11,308 nucleotides of DNA from Streptomyces sp. WM4235 (GCF_001279725.1 NZ_LGDE01000032.1:1-11308); one strand, 5' to 3'. Counted from the stretch's first letter, positions 1 to 7,511 are shown. The notes: a model not told the origin generated them from the letters alone. Numbers and translations are program-made.

Positions 1-618
1 GCACTCTCCCCGCCGCCCCCGCCGCCGTCACCCAGCGCCGAACCGGAACCGCCGAAGGCCGAGAAGCCCAAGGACGACGCCGGCGGCGGCGGGGGAGGGG
101 ACGCCCCGAAGCCGTCGAAGCCCGCGGGACCGCCGCCCGTGGTACCCGCCGAGAAGGTCCTGCTGCGCAACGCCGCCACCCGCAAGTGCGCCGATCTGCC
201 GGGCCGCGAGAAGGGCGCGATCAACACGGCCGTCCAGCAGGCCAACTGCGACGGCACCGCCGGGGACAACCAGCTCTGGAACCTGGAGGTGAAGTACCCG
301 AAGCTCGGCCCCGGCGGAAAGCCGCTCTTCCAGATCCGCAACACCACGGACAAGTTCTGCATGGACCTCGGCGAGTACGGCGGCCGACCCGTGGGCACCG
401 GCATCGGCGAGTTCCACTGCGCCGGCACCACCGCCGACAATCAACTGTGGTGGATCGAGAAGCAGGAGAGCGGCGACTACTGGATCCGCAACTTCGCCAG
501 CAACAACAAGTGCCTGAACGTGAACGGCGGGGCCAACACCGGGGACCGGCTGGACATCTCCGACTGCAGCAACACCGGCAACCAGGAGTGGAAGATCATC
601 CACCCCAAGACCGACTGA
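1..618 (+). CDS. Ricin-type beta-trefoil lectin protein, 3' part (5' end outside window)
   Basis: The reading frame is open from the first base, so only the last 205 residues are visible. The first ~50 are a low-complexity linker rich in Pro, Glu, Lys and Gly, including a run of six prolines and a run of Gly. The remaining ~150 residues form one ricin-B/RICIN domain: three QxW signatures lie at codons 271-279 (QLW), 442-450 (QLW) and 583-591 (QEW), one per trefoil lobe. Each lobe also has a cysteine pair (KC..NC, FC..HC, KC..DC), the pattern of a disulfide-stabilised carbohydrate-binding trefoil outside the cytoplasm. The missing N-terminus could carry a signal peptide, an enzyme domain, or a cytoplasmic HTH plus membrane segment, since all of these are joined to RICIN domains in Streptomyces. 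The lectin fold is clear and the full architecture is unknown. The gene converges on the AAA+ ATPase gene. Confidence 0.85.
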   Translation, partial: ALSPPPPPPSPSAEPEPPKAEKPKDDAGGGGGGDAPKPSKPAGPPPVVPAEKVLLRNAATRKCADLPGREKGAINTAVQQANCDGTAGDNQLWNLEVKYPKLGPGGKPLFQIRNTTDKFCMDLGEYGGRPVGTGIGEFHCAGTTADNQLWWIEKQESGDYWIRNFASNNKCLNVNGGANTGDRLDISDCSNTGNQEWKIIHPKTD

Positions 619-623
619 ACCCG

Positions 624-681
624 CGGCGGCCGTCCCCGATCACCGTCCCCGATCGGGGACGGTGATCGGGGACGGCCGCCG
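624..681. terminator. Perfect 58-nt palindrome, likely bidirectional terminator
   Basis: The 29-nt arms pair without a mismatch around a centre at 652/653, with no intervening loop. It starts 6 nt after the lectin stop codon and ends 28 nt before the stop of the convergent ATPase gene, the expected place for a shared terminator. Each arm contains two copies of GTCCCCGATC (632-641 and 645-654, with inverted counterparts at 651-660 and 664-673), so it may have grown by duplication of a smaller palindrome. There is no T-tract, which is common for Streptomyces terminators. Confidence 0.75.
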
Positions 682-708
682 GACCTGTTGACCGGCACGG
701 CCGCCGGA

Positions 709-2793
709 TCACCAGCCGCCCTCGCCCGGCACCAGCCGCCCCGCCTTGCGGTACTCCCGCCGGGCGCCCTCCAGGAGGTCGTCCGCCGTCACCTCCCCGC
801 CGCGCCCGGCGGCGAGATAGGCGGCGGTGACCACCGCGCTGCGGATGGAACCGCCCGCCAGCTCGAAGTCCCGGGCCAGCGGAGCCATGTCGATGTCGTC
901 GACGGCCGGCACGTGCGCCAGCCCGTACCGCCACAGCGCGAGGCGCTGTCCGGGGTCCGGGAACGGGAAGTCGACCACCAGGTCCAGCCGCCGGGTGAAC
1001 GCCTCGTCGATGTTCGCGCGCAGGTTGGTGGTGAGCAGCGCGATTCCGTCGAACGACTCCAGCCGCTGAAGCAGGTAGGAGCTCTCCATGTTGGCGTAGC
1101 GGTCGTGCGCGTCCTTGACCTCGGAGCGCTTGCCGAAGACGGCGTCCGCCTCGTCGAAGAGCAGCACCGCGTCGGTGCGGTCCGCCTCCGTGAAGATCCG
1201 CTCCAGGTTCTTCTGGGTCTCGCCGACGTACTTGTTCACGACCGACGACAACTGGACCACGTACAGGTCGAGACCGAGGTCGGCCGCGACGACCTCCGCC
1301 GACAACGTCTTGCCCGTACCCGACTCCCCGGCGAACAGCCCGAGGACGCCCCGGCCCCGCCCACCGCCCGCGCTGAGCCGCCAGTCGCCGAGCACACGGC
1401 TGCGGTGGCGGGCCCGCAGGGCCAGTTCGCGCAGTTGTTCCAGGGGTCTTTCGGGCAGGACCAGGTCGGTCCAGTCCACGGCCGGCCGGATGCGGCGGGT
1501 GTGGCTCTCCAGCCCCGAGGCCGACTGGCGGCGCGCGGCGCGCCGCACATGGGCGGCGGTGACCGCACCGCCGTCGAAGGCGGCCAGCGCGTGCGCGGCC
1601 CGGGCGGCCCGCCGTACCCGGTCCCCGCCGAGGCGGTACGGGGCGACCGTCGCGGCGAGGTCGAAGCCGTCGGCGTCCGCGCCCAGCGCGGCCCGCCAGG
1701 CGGCCGTCCCACCGTCCCGGCGGCCGGGCGCCTCCAGGACCAGGGGATCCTCGGGGCACCAGTGGGGGTCGTACGGGCGGGGGTCGGCCAGCAACACGGT
1801 CACGTCCGGCGCCGCGGCGAGCGCCCGCACCAGCGGGCCGGGCAGCTCGGGGAGCGCCGGCACGACGACGGCCCGGCCACTGAGGCGGGCCTCGCGCAGC
1901 AACTCGGCGACGTGCTCACCGGGTGCCGTGCAGCACAGGCCGTCCAAGCCCGCTGCGCGCAGGGCAGCGGCGTACGCGGCCAGGCCCTCGCCCTCGCGCT
2001 GTTCGCGCAGATAGACGGTGGCGGGGCCGGACTCCAGGAGGGCCGCGAGCCGCTGGGCGAACTGCTCGGTCGCCGTGTCGGAGGGCAGCGGTTCCGGCAT
2101 CGGGTGCAGCAGGTCGAGCAGCGCCGCGTCCGGCGTGTCGTCACCGAGGAGATGCCCGATCAGCCGGTCGGGCACGCGCAGCGAACGCGTCAGGAAGGGA
2201 CGTTCGGGCTCGTCGACCTCCAGCAGGCCCAGGGCCGCGAGGGGCGCGCGGGCGTGCAGCCGGGCCCGGGCCACTGCGGAGTGCGCGGGCACCCCGCACA
2301 GGTCGAGGGCCAGTCCGACGGTGGCCCGGCGCCTGCTCACGTCGTCGTTGAGGTAGCCGTAGAGCGGTTCGAAGGTCCGGTCGACGTCGGGTGCGAGGGC
2401 GACGAGCACGACGGCGACGTCGAGCGCGGTCAGGCCCGCCCGCCCGGCCAGCGCGGCCAGCCGGTCACCCGGGCCCGACGCCTCCTGTCCGCCCACGGCC
2501 CGATCGGCGCCGGCCTCGGATCCCGCCCCACCGTCCGTCACCGCGGGCCAGGAGCCGAGGAGATGGCGGACCGCCTCCTCCGACAGGTACAGGCCGCGCA
2601 GGGGATCGTCGGCCGTGGGATCGCCGGCCGTCCGCCGTTCGACCAGCGCCGACACCCGCCCGCGCAGCCCGTCGAGACGGGCGAGCAGCGCGCGGGCGGG
2701 CTCGTCGACGGCGTCGGGCGGCAGTGCTCCACCGCGGGCCGGCGCCGCAGCCGGCGCCGCATCCGACGCAGAGACGGCGTACGAAGCGCTCAC
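709..2793 (-). CDS. AAA+ ATPase of contractile injection system (Pvc15/Afp15-like)
   Basis: This 694-residue protein starts with GTG and has a C-terminal AAA+ module. Walker A is GESGTGKT (489-496, Lys495), Walker B ends LLFDEAD (Asp547, Glu548), sensor-1 Asn is in LLTTNLR (Asn590), and the arginine-finger region is FTRRLD (Arg601/Arg602). All catalytic residues are present. The long N-terminal part includes DPLRGLYLSEEAVRHLL (about 63-79), a segment seen in ATPases encoded with phage-tail-like particles. Residues ~80-440 are Ala/Leu-rich with no recognised enzyme motif. In Pvc/Afp-type systems the equivalent ATPase is thought to help assembly or cargo loading; that role is inferred here. The start overlaps the upstream DUF4255 stop as GTGA, indicating translational coupling. 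A generic AAA+ chaperone is the alternative, but the DUF4255 partner argues for CIS. Confidence 0.85.
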   Translation of the reverse strand: MSASYAVSASDAAPAAAPARGGALPPDAVDEPARALLARLDGLRGRVSALVERRTAGDPTADDPLRGLYLSEEAVRHLLGSWPAVTDGGAGSEAGADRAVGGQEASGPGDRLAALAGRAGLTALDVAVVLVALAPDVDRTFEPLYGYLNDDVSRRRATVGLALDLCGVPAHSAVARARLHARAPLAALGLLEVDEPERPFLTRSLRVPDRLIGHLLGDDTPDAALLDLLHPMPEPLPSDTATEQFAQRLAALLESGPATVYLREQREGEGLAAYAAALRAAGLDGLCCTAPGEHVAELLREARLSGRAVVVPALPELPGPLVRALAAAPDVTVLLADPRPYDPHWCPEDPLVLEAPGRRDGGTAAWRAALGADADGFDLAATVAPYRLGGDRVRRAARAAHALAAFDGGAVTAAHVRRAARRQSASGLESHTRRIRPAVDWTDLVLPERPLEQLRELALRARHRSRVLGDWRLSAGGGRGRGVLGLFAGESGTGKTLSAEVVAADLGLDLYVVQLSSVVNKYVGETQKNLERIFTEADRTDAVLLFDEADAVFGKRSEVKDAHDRYANMESSYLLQRLESFDGIALLTTNLRANIDEAFTRRLDLVVDFPFPDPGQRLALWRYGLAHVPAVDDIDMAPLARDFELAGGSIRSAVVTAAYLAAGRGGEVTADDLLEGARREYRKAGRLVPGEGGW

Positions 2794-3491
2794 CGCGCGT
2801 CCGAGCCGCGGGAGGTCTCCCCGCGGGTGGCCGCGTCCTTGCCGGCGACCCGCGCGGCCCGGGCGGCCGCCACCTGGTGGGGACGGTGCGAACGGCCCTC
2901 GGACACCGCCGGGTCGCCGTCCAGCCCGCCCACCCGCAGCGTCGCGCCCTCGGTGACCGGCGGCCCCGCGTCGTAGTCGGGGTAGGCCGGGAAGGGCACG
3001 GTCACCACCAGGTCGAGGGACGGCTTCAGTTCACCGCCGAGCGCGGACCAGATCTCGGCGAGCGACCGCGACTCCGACTGGATGCCCGCCACGGACAGCG
3101 GCACGGAAAGCCCCAGCGACCCCAGCGAACCCGGCAGTTCGTCCGGCGGCACCACCTCGCGGGGCAGCAGCGTCGCGAGTACGGCGGACAGCAGTCGGTG
3201 CTCGTCCAGCGGGGTCTTCGTCCACGCCGTCACCAGGTACGACAGCCTGAACCAGCGCGGCGGCCGGCTCCGCCGCACCACCACGTCACGCTCGTCCCGC
3301 ACCCCGATGTGGCCGCGCTGACGCCGGGCCACGTCCTCCCGGATGTCGTACAGATAGCAGTTGACCACGGGGGCGTTGCGCCGGGCGGCCCAGTCACGCG
3401 TCGGCGCCTCGAAGGCCACCTCTATGCCCGAACCCGTCAACGCCCCACCGCCGAGGAGGCCCTTGAGCATCTCGTCCACCTCGTGGATCAC
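2790..3491 (-). CDS. DUF4255 protein, CIS tube/sheath terminator (Pvc16/Afp16-like)
   Basis: The 233-residue product has the conserved blocks of DUF4255: NCYLYDIRED (44-53), PPRWFRLSYLVTAWT (78-92, one continuous block), DEHRLLSAVLATLL (96-109) and EIWSALGGELKPSLDL (146-161). Family members cap the tail end of contractile particles (Pvc16 and Afp16 end the inner tube and sheath), so a structural cap role is expected. After about residue 185 the tail is polar and Arg/Ala-rich, and probably disordered. The GTG start has GGGAG 7 nt upstream, and no better start is seen. It is first in a two-gene operon with the AAA+ ATPase (4-nt overlap) and lies 165 nt downstream of the response-regulator gene on the same strand. 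Family assignment is firm; the role in this organism is inferred. Confidence 0.87.
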   Translation of the reverse strand: MIHEVDEMLKGLLGGGALTGSGIEVAFEAPTRDWAARRNAPVVNCYLYDIREDVARRQRGHIGVRDERDVVVRRSRPPRWFRLSYLVTAWTKTPLDEHRLLSAVLATLLPREVVPPDELPGSLGSLGLSVPLSVAGIQSESRSLAEIWSALGGELKPSLDLVVTVPFPAYPDYDAGPPVTEGATLRVGGLDGDPAVSEGRSHRPHQVAAARAARVAGKDAATRGETSRGSDAR

Positions 3492-3599
3492 GCCTGCACT
3501 CCCGCCTCGCCCGCACGACCGATTCCGATCGGCCCGTCGTCCACCGTCGATCGTCCCTCGGACAGCCGCCCGGCCCGCAGGGGCACGAGGGCCGATCGA

Positions 3600-3619
3600 G
3601 GGGCAGTCCGGCCTGCCCC
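3600..3619 (-). terminator. Hairpin between response regulator and DUF4255 gene
   Basis: The arms GGGGCAG and CTGCCCC (7 bp, 6-nt loop) lie 37 nt past the stop of the minus-strand regulator and 108 nt before the DUF4255 start. It could end or attenuate regulator transcription, leaving the CIS pair with its own promoter. There is no T-tract, and short GC stems are common by chance in this DNA. Confidence 0.35.
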
Positions 3620-3656
3620 GGCGGACACCTCTGGCCGCGTTCGTTTGCCCGGGCGG

Positions 3657-4343
3657 TCAGATGTAGCCTTCCCGAAGGGCAAAAGCCACGGCGTGCGCCC
3701 GATTGCGCAGGTGAAGCCTTGTGGTGAGTCCGTGCATGACGTTCTTGACGGTCCGTTCGGAGTAGGACAGCTTGCCCGCGATCTCACCGGTGTCGAAACC
3801 CTCGGAGACCAACCGCAGGACGTCCACCTCACGGGACGTCAGCCCGAGGGCCGGCGCGCCGGCCCGGCCCGCGCCCCGATGCAGCGTGCCCACCTGGTGG
3901 ATGAGCCGGCCGAGCAGATCGGCGGGTAGATCGCCGTCACCGCGGGACGCGGCCAACACCGCCTGCACCAGCCGCTCACCGGTGGCCTCGTGGCGCCAGA
4001 CGATCGTGCCGACACCGCACTCCACCACATCCATCAGCTCGTTCTCCCGCATCGCGCCCACAACGAGTACGGCGCGCGCCCCCTCGCTGCGCACGATCCG
4101 ACGCAGCCGGGTCAACGCCGCCTCGTCGAGGGCGTCCTCCACGAGCAGGGCCACCGTGCCCGGACCGGACTCCTCGCGAAGCTCGATCTCCGGGTGTCTG
4201 CGCAACAGGTCGACCGCTCCCGCGAGGCCGATCGGGTCCGCGGCGGACACCGCCACGGGGACGCGCCGGTCCCCGGGGCCGGCGTCGTGGCCCGTGCCGG
4301 GAGCGGACGTGGTCGTCGTCGTGGTGCGGGGTGAGTTGAGCAA
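3657..4343 (-). CDS. Atypical LuxR-family response regulator with degenerate receiver
   Basis: From the chosen TTG start the protein has 228 residues. Residues 28-130 match the receiver fold (RVPVAVSAADPIGL, then LLRRHPEIELREE, ending VECGVGTIVWR). The acidic pair is reduced to AAD (34-36), the strand-3 phospho-acceptor position falls on Val68 before Glu-Asp, and the conserved Lys is Arg117. Residues 168-228 are a complete LuxR/GerE HTH (LTSREVDVLRLVSEG, then SERTVKNVMHGLTTRL). It probably binds DNA without ordinary His-Asp phosphorylation, and no histidine kinase gene is nearby. AGGGG lies 6 nt before TTG 4343. GTGs at 4256 or 4250 (199 or 197 residues) are alternatives and would remove an odd leader with six threonines. 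It is divergent from the LAL regulator and upstream of the CIS pair on the same strand, so it is a candidate regulator of both. Confidence 0.83.
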   Translation of the reverse strand: MLNSPRTTTTTTSAPGTGHDAGPGDRRVPVAVSAADPIGLAGAVDLLRRHPEIELREESGPGTVALLVEDALDEAALTRLRRIVRSEGARAVLVVGAMRENELMDVVECGVGTIVWRHEATGERLVQAVLAASRGDGDLPADLLGRLIHQVGTLHRGAGRAGAPALGLTSREVDVLRLVSEGFDTGEIAGKLSYSERTVKNVMHGLTTRLHLRNRAHAVAFALREGYI

Positions 4344-4439
4344 CCGTTTCCCCTGTTCAGTGGCCCGCCGCGCAACGCGGGCCGGTGGCGGATGAGCACC
4401 CTCCACCCTTCTGCGGTCGCCACGGGAACCGCAATCGTG

Positions 4440-4486
4440 GAGCACCACGAGCCGCACCACGAGACCGCGCCGGCGAGCACCACGAG
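4440..4486. repeat. Repeated GAGCACCACGAG element in divergent promoter region
   Basis: GAGCACCACGAG occurs exactly at 4440-4451 and 4475-4486. A third, partial copy sharing GCACCACGAG is at 4454-4463. The outer copies start 35 nt apart and the inner one is offset by 12 nt. The element lies ~100 nt upstream of the minus-strand TTG start and ~165 nt upstream of the plus-strand ATG, which suits a shared operator for one or both LuxR-type proteins. The binding role is inferred. Confidence 0.45.
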
Positions 4487-4637
4487 GCCGGCGCCCTCGG
4501 CGGCCATCACCGCAGGTCACAGCGGGTCTCGTCGGCATTCGGACAGGTCTGGGGGTCGGCAGTGAGGTACGCCACTTCATGCCACCGCGCCACGGAATCC
4601 GTCGTCTCACCCGGCGGCGAAGCACACCCTTCACCAC

Positions 4638-4643
4638 AGGAGG
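4638..4643 (+). promoter_or_regulatory. Ribosome-binding site AGGAGG fixing the LAL regulator start
   Basis: A perfect AGGAGG sits 5 nt before ATG 4649. This sets the start well inside the longest open frame, which would otherwise begin at 4385 inside the promoter region. Confidence 0.85.
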
Positions 4644-4648
4644 CACGG

Positions 4649-7492
4649 ATGACCAGGCCGCTCCGTGAACGCGACCGCGCCCGGGCGCTGATCGCGGCCG
4701 AGACGGAGCGGGCCCTCTCCGGTTCCGGCGGCCTGGTGCTTCTTCAGGGAGCCACCGGAACCGGCCGTACCGCCGTGCTGGAAACCGCCGTTCAGGACGC
4801 CGCAGCCCGGGGCCTGCGCGTGCTGTGGGCACGGTGCTCCCCGGAGGACACCGGGATACCCTTCGCCACGATCCTCCAACTCCTGGGACCTGTCGCCGAC
4901 TTCACCGACCTCTCTCCCGAGCACGACGACCGGGGGAGCGCCGCCCGCCTGTGGCGGCTGCTGCGCGCGTACGCGGACGAGGGCCCGCTCCTGATGGCGG
5001 TCGACGACGTCCACCTGGCCGACGCCCCCTCACGCCGCTGGCTGCGGGAAGCGGTACGCCACCTCGACCGCTTACCGGTCCTGCTCGTCGCCGGCGAACG
5101 CAGCCAGTACGACATCGACCCCCGGCGTGCCGGGCTCGCCCAATCCCTGTCCCCGTCCCTCGTCCGCACCCACACCATCGACCCGCTCGGCGACACGGCC
5201 GCCGCGGACCTCGTCCACGCCGCCCTGCCGGCGGCCACGCCCGACTGGACGGCGGAGTGCGTACGGGCGGGCGCGGGCAGCCCCCTGCTGCTCCACGCCC
5301 TGCTCGACGACCTCGGCGGCCCGCGGCCGGACGGCCCCGTACCGGACACCGTCCCGCCCCTGCCGGAGACCTGCGCCGCGCTGTACCCCGGAAGCTATCC
5401 GGCGGCCGTCTCGTGGTGGCTGGACAGCGCGGGCGCGGCGACGGCCGAGGTGGCCCGCTGCCTGGCGGCGCTGGAGGAGGCCTGGCCGCGGCCCGAGGAC
5501 CGACAGCCCGGGGGCGGCGCGGGCGACTCCGTGGCCCCGGACGTGGCCGGGGTGCTGGCCGAGGCGGCCGGCGCCGACCCCGCACGGGTCACGGGCTGGC
5601 TCACCGCCATGACCCGCATCGGACTCCTGCGCCCGGACCCCGCCGGTCTGCCCCGCTACGCCCACCGACTGCTGCGGGACGCCGTGTTGACCGGCTGGCC
5701 GACGGTACGACGGGAGGCCGCGCACCTGGTGGCCGCGAGGACGATGCTGCGGCGCGGCGAACGCGTCGAGGCGGTCGCCGCACACCTGCTGCGCACGCCG
5801 GGCGTCGGCCTGCCCTGGGCGCTGCGCGTACTCCAGGACGCGGCGACGGTCGCGGTGAACGACGCCCGCCCCGGCGACGGCGCCGGGTATCTGCGCCGCG
5901 CCCTCGACGAACCGCTCTCCGACGACCGGCGCCAACGGCTGCTGACCGAACTGGGCTCGCTGGAGTACGCCTCGGCCGACGGCGCCGTGGCCATCGCACG
6001 CCTGGCGGAGGCACAGCACCTGCCGGCCGCACCCCGCGACCGGGTGCGCACGGCCGTCGCCCTCGGCACGGCCCTGGTCGGCCGGGGCGAGGTCACCACG
6101 GCCCTGGAGGTGCTGCGGCGCACGGAGGGCAGTCTGGACGGACATCCGGGACTCACCCGCACCGTACAGACCGCCACCGCCCTGCTGTCCGACGCCGACC
6201 TCGTGACCCGTCAGGAGACCTACCGTCGGCTCTCCGAGAGCGGCGAGTACGCGCCGGAACTCGTCGGCACCGCCAGCCGGGCCCTGCTGGTGCGCTACGA
6301 GGCGACGGCCGGGCTGATCTCGGCCGGCGAGGCCATGACCCGCGTACGGGCCCTGCTCGCGCAACCCTCCGACCCGCTGGCCGAGCCGTTCCTCCTGGGC
6401 ACGGCGGCGGCCGTCGCCGAATGGGCCGACGAACTCGACGAGGCCGAGCGGCTCGTGGACCGCGGCCTGGCCGGCCAGCACCCGGCCCTCCTCCACCCCA
6501 TGGAGCACGCCCTGCTCAACACCCGCGCCGACATCGCGGCGGCCCGCGGCGACATCGCCCGGCTGATCGCCGTGCGCGGCGACGGCGCGGCCGTCGCCGC
6601 ACGCGCCCACAGCGGACCCTCCAACCGGGACGCCCACGTGCTGATGGCACTCGTCCACACCGGGCGCTCCGAGGAGGCCCGACGGCTCGCCGACGCCTTC
6701 GACCTGAGTCGGGCCCCCGAATCGTGGGAGCTGAACCGCTTCCTCTACGCGCGAGGAGTACAGCGCCTCGCCGCCGGCGACCCGGCGGGCGCCCTCCACG
6801 ACTTCCTGGAGTGCGGCCGCCGGCAGAGCGCCCGTGAGGTGCTCAGCCCGGTCGTCACCCCCTGGCGGTCGGCGGTCGCCCAGTGCCGCCTCGCGCTCGG
6901 CGGCGGTCAGGAGGCCCTGGCCCTGGCCACCGAGGAACTGCGGCTGGCCAGGGTGTGGAACACCCCCCGCACGGTGGGCCGCGCCCTGCGGGTCCTCGGC
7001 ACCGCGACCGGTGGCCGCCGAGGGCTGGGCCTCGCCGAGGAGGCGGTCGAGACCCTCAGGGACGCGCCCGCCGACGCCGGCATGGAACTGGTCGAGGCCC
7101 TCCTCGCCCAGGGTCGCCAGCTTCTCGCCGCCGGCGAACGCGGACGCGCCCGCGACCCGCTGCGCGAAGCGGCGGACCTGGCCGAACGCAAGGGCGGGCT
7201 ACGTCTCCTCGCCCTCGCCGAGCAGGCCCTGCGCGAGGGCGGCGCCCGGGTCCCGACCGCGGCGCGGACCGGCTCGGGCGCCCTGACCGACAGCGAGCGC
7301 CGCATCGCGGACCTGGCCGCCGCCGGACGGACGAACACCGAGATCGCCGACCTGCTGCACCTGGCCCGCCGCACCGTGGAGACCCACCTGACGAGCACCT
7401 ACCGGAAGCTGGGCATACGTCGCAGGGCCGAACTGCCCGCCACCCTGGGCGACCCCCGCCCACCGGCCGGCGCCCCCCCGAAACCGCCCTGA
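4649..7492 (+). CDS. LAL-type (large ATP-binding) LuxR transcriptional regulator
   Basis: This 947-residue protein has the MalT/LAL layout: N-terminal STAND-type ATPase, long helical repeat middle, C-terminal LuxR HTH. The P-loop reads GATGTGRT (34-41), with Arg40 (codon 4766-4768) where Lys is normal. Walker B is LLMAVDDVHLAD (114-125, Asp119/Asp120), matching the usual LAL form. Residues ~430-860 are Ala/Leu/Arg-rich helical pairs like the TPR-type sensor region of this family. The HTH (about 880-929) reads LTDSERRIADLAAAG then ARRTVETHLTSTYRKLGI. Leu142 is encoded by TTA (5072-5074), so translation should need the bldA tRNA. Such proteins usually activate one adjacent pathway. Here the neighbours are a divergent atypical response regulator and, beyond it, the CIS pair. 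The inducing ligand cannot be read from sequence. Confidence 0.9.
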   Translation: MTRPLRERDRARALIAAETERALSGSGGLVLLQGATGTGRTAVLETAVQDAAARGLRVLWARCSPEDTGIPFATILQLLGPVADFTDLSPEHDDRGSAARLWRLLRAYADEGPLLMAVDDVHLADAPSRRWLREAVRHLDRLPVLLVAGERSQYDIDPRRAGLAQSLSPSLVRTHTIDPLGDTAAADLVHAALPAATPDWTAECVRAGAGSPLLLHALLDDLGGPRPDGPVPDTVPPLPETCAALYPGSYPAAVSWWLDSAGAATAEVARCLAALEEAWPRPEDRQPGGGAGDSVAPDVAGVLAEAAGADPARVTGWLTAMTRIGLLRPDPAGLPRYAHRLLRDAVLTGWPTVRREAAHLVAARTMLRRGERVEAVAAHLLRTPGVGLPWALRVLQDAATVAVNDARPGDGAGYLRRALDEPLSDDRRQRLLTELGSLEYASADGAVAIARLAEAQHLPAAPRDRVRTAVALGTALVGRGEVTTALEVLRRTEGSLDGHPGLTRTVQTATALLSDADLVTRQETYRRLSESGEYAPELVGTASRALLVRYEATAGLISAGEAMTRVRALLAQPSDPLAEPFLLGTAAAVAEWADELDEAERLVDRGLAGQHPALLHPMEHALLNTRADIAAARGDIARLIAVRGDGAAVAARAHSGPSNRDAHVLMALVHTGRSEEARRLADAFDLSRAPESWELNRFLYARGVQRLAAGDPAGALHDFLECGRRQSAREVLSPVVTPWRSAVAQCRLALGGGQEALALATEELRLARVWNTPRTVGRALRVLGTATGGRRGLGLAEEAVETLRDAPADAGMELVEALLAQGRQLLAAGERGRARDPLREAADLAERKGGLRLLALAEQALREGGARVPTAARTGSGALTDSERRIADLAAAGRTNTEIADLLHLARRTVETHLTSTYRKLGIRRRAELPATLGDPRPPAGAPPKPP
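5072..5074 (+). other. TTA (bldA-dependent) leucine codon in the LAL regulator
   Basis: In frame at residue 142, in the segment reading HLDRLPVLLVAG. In Streptomyces, TTA is read only by the bldA tRNA, which matures late, so a gene with a TTA is delayed until aerial growth or stationary phase. I saw no other in-frame TTA in the window's genes. Confidence 0.85.
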
Positions 7493-7511
7493 CGCCCCCC
7501 CGTGCACCCGC

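Larger units (their letters stand above)
4344..4648. promoter_or_regulatory. 305-nt divergent regulatory region between the two LuxR-type regulators
   Basis: No gene is supported here. It must hold the promoters of both divergent regulators. No convincing -35/-10 pair was identified by eye on either strand. Its most obvious content is the repeated GCACCACGAG element at 4440-4486. The last ~25 nt hold the ribosome-binding site of the LAL gene. Confidence 0.6.

Noticed and set aside
688..2976. Very long plus-strand open frame opposite the AAA+ ATPase
   Set aside because: It is antisense to a gene with intact AAA+ motifs, and its product is low-complexity Arg/Gly/Pro/Ala without domains; long antisense frames are usual in high-GC DNA.
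4385..4648. N-terminal extension of the LAL regulator to 4385
   Set aside because: The perfect AGGAGG before ATG 4649 and the start of the typical LAL N-terminus there make the upstream 88 codons non-coding.
4344..4832. N-terminal extension of the response regulator to 4832
   Set aside because: It would overlap the start of the divergent LAL gene and adds Arg-rich sequence without similarity to receivers.
4825..6837. Long alternative-frame plus-strand frame inside the LAL gene, and its minus-strand counterpart 5072-6799
   Set aside because: Both overlap a well-supported regulator and give Arg/Pro-rich or motif-free products.
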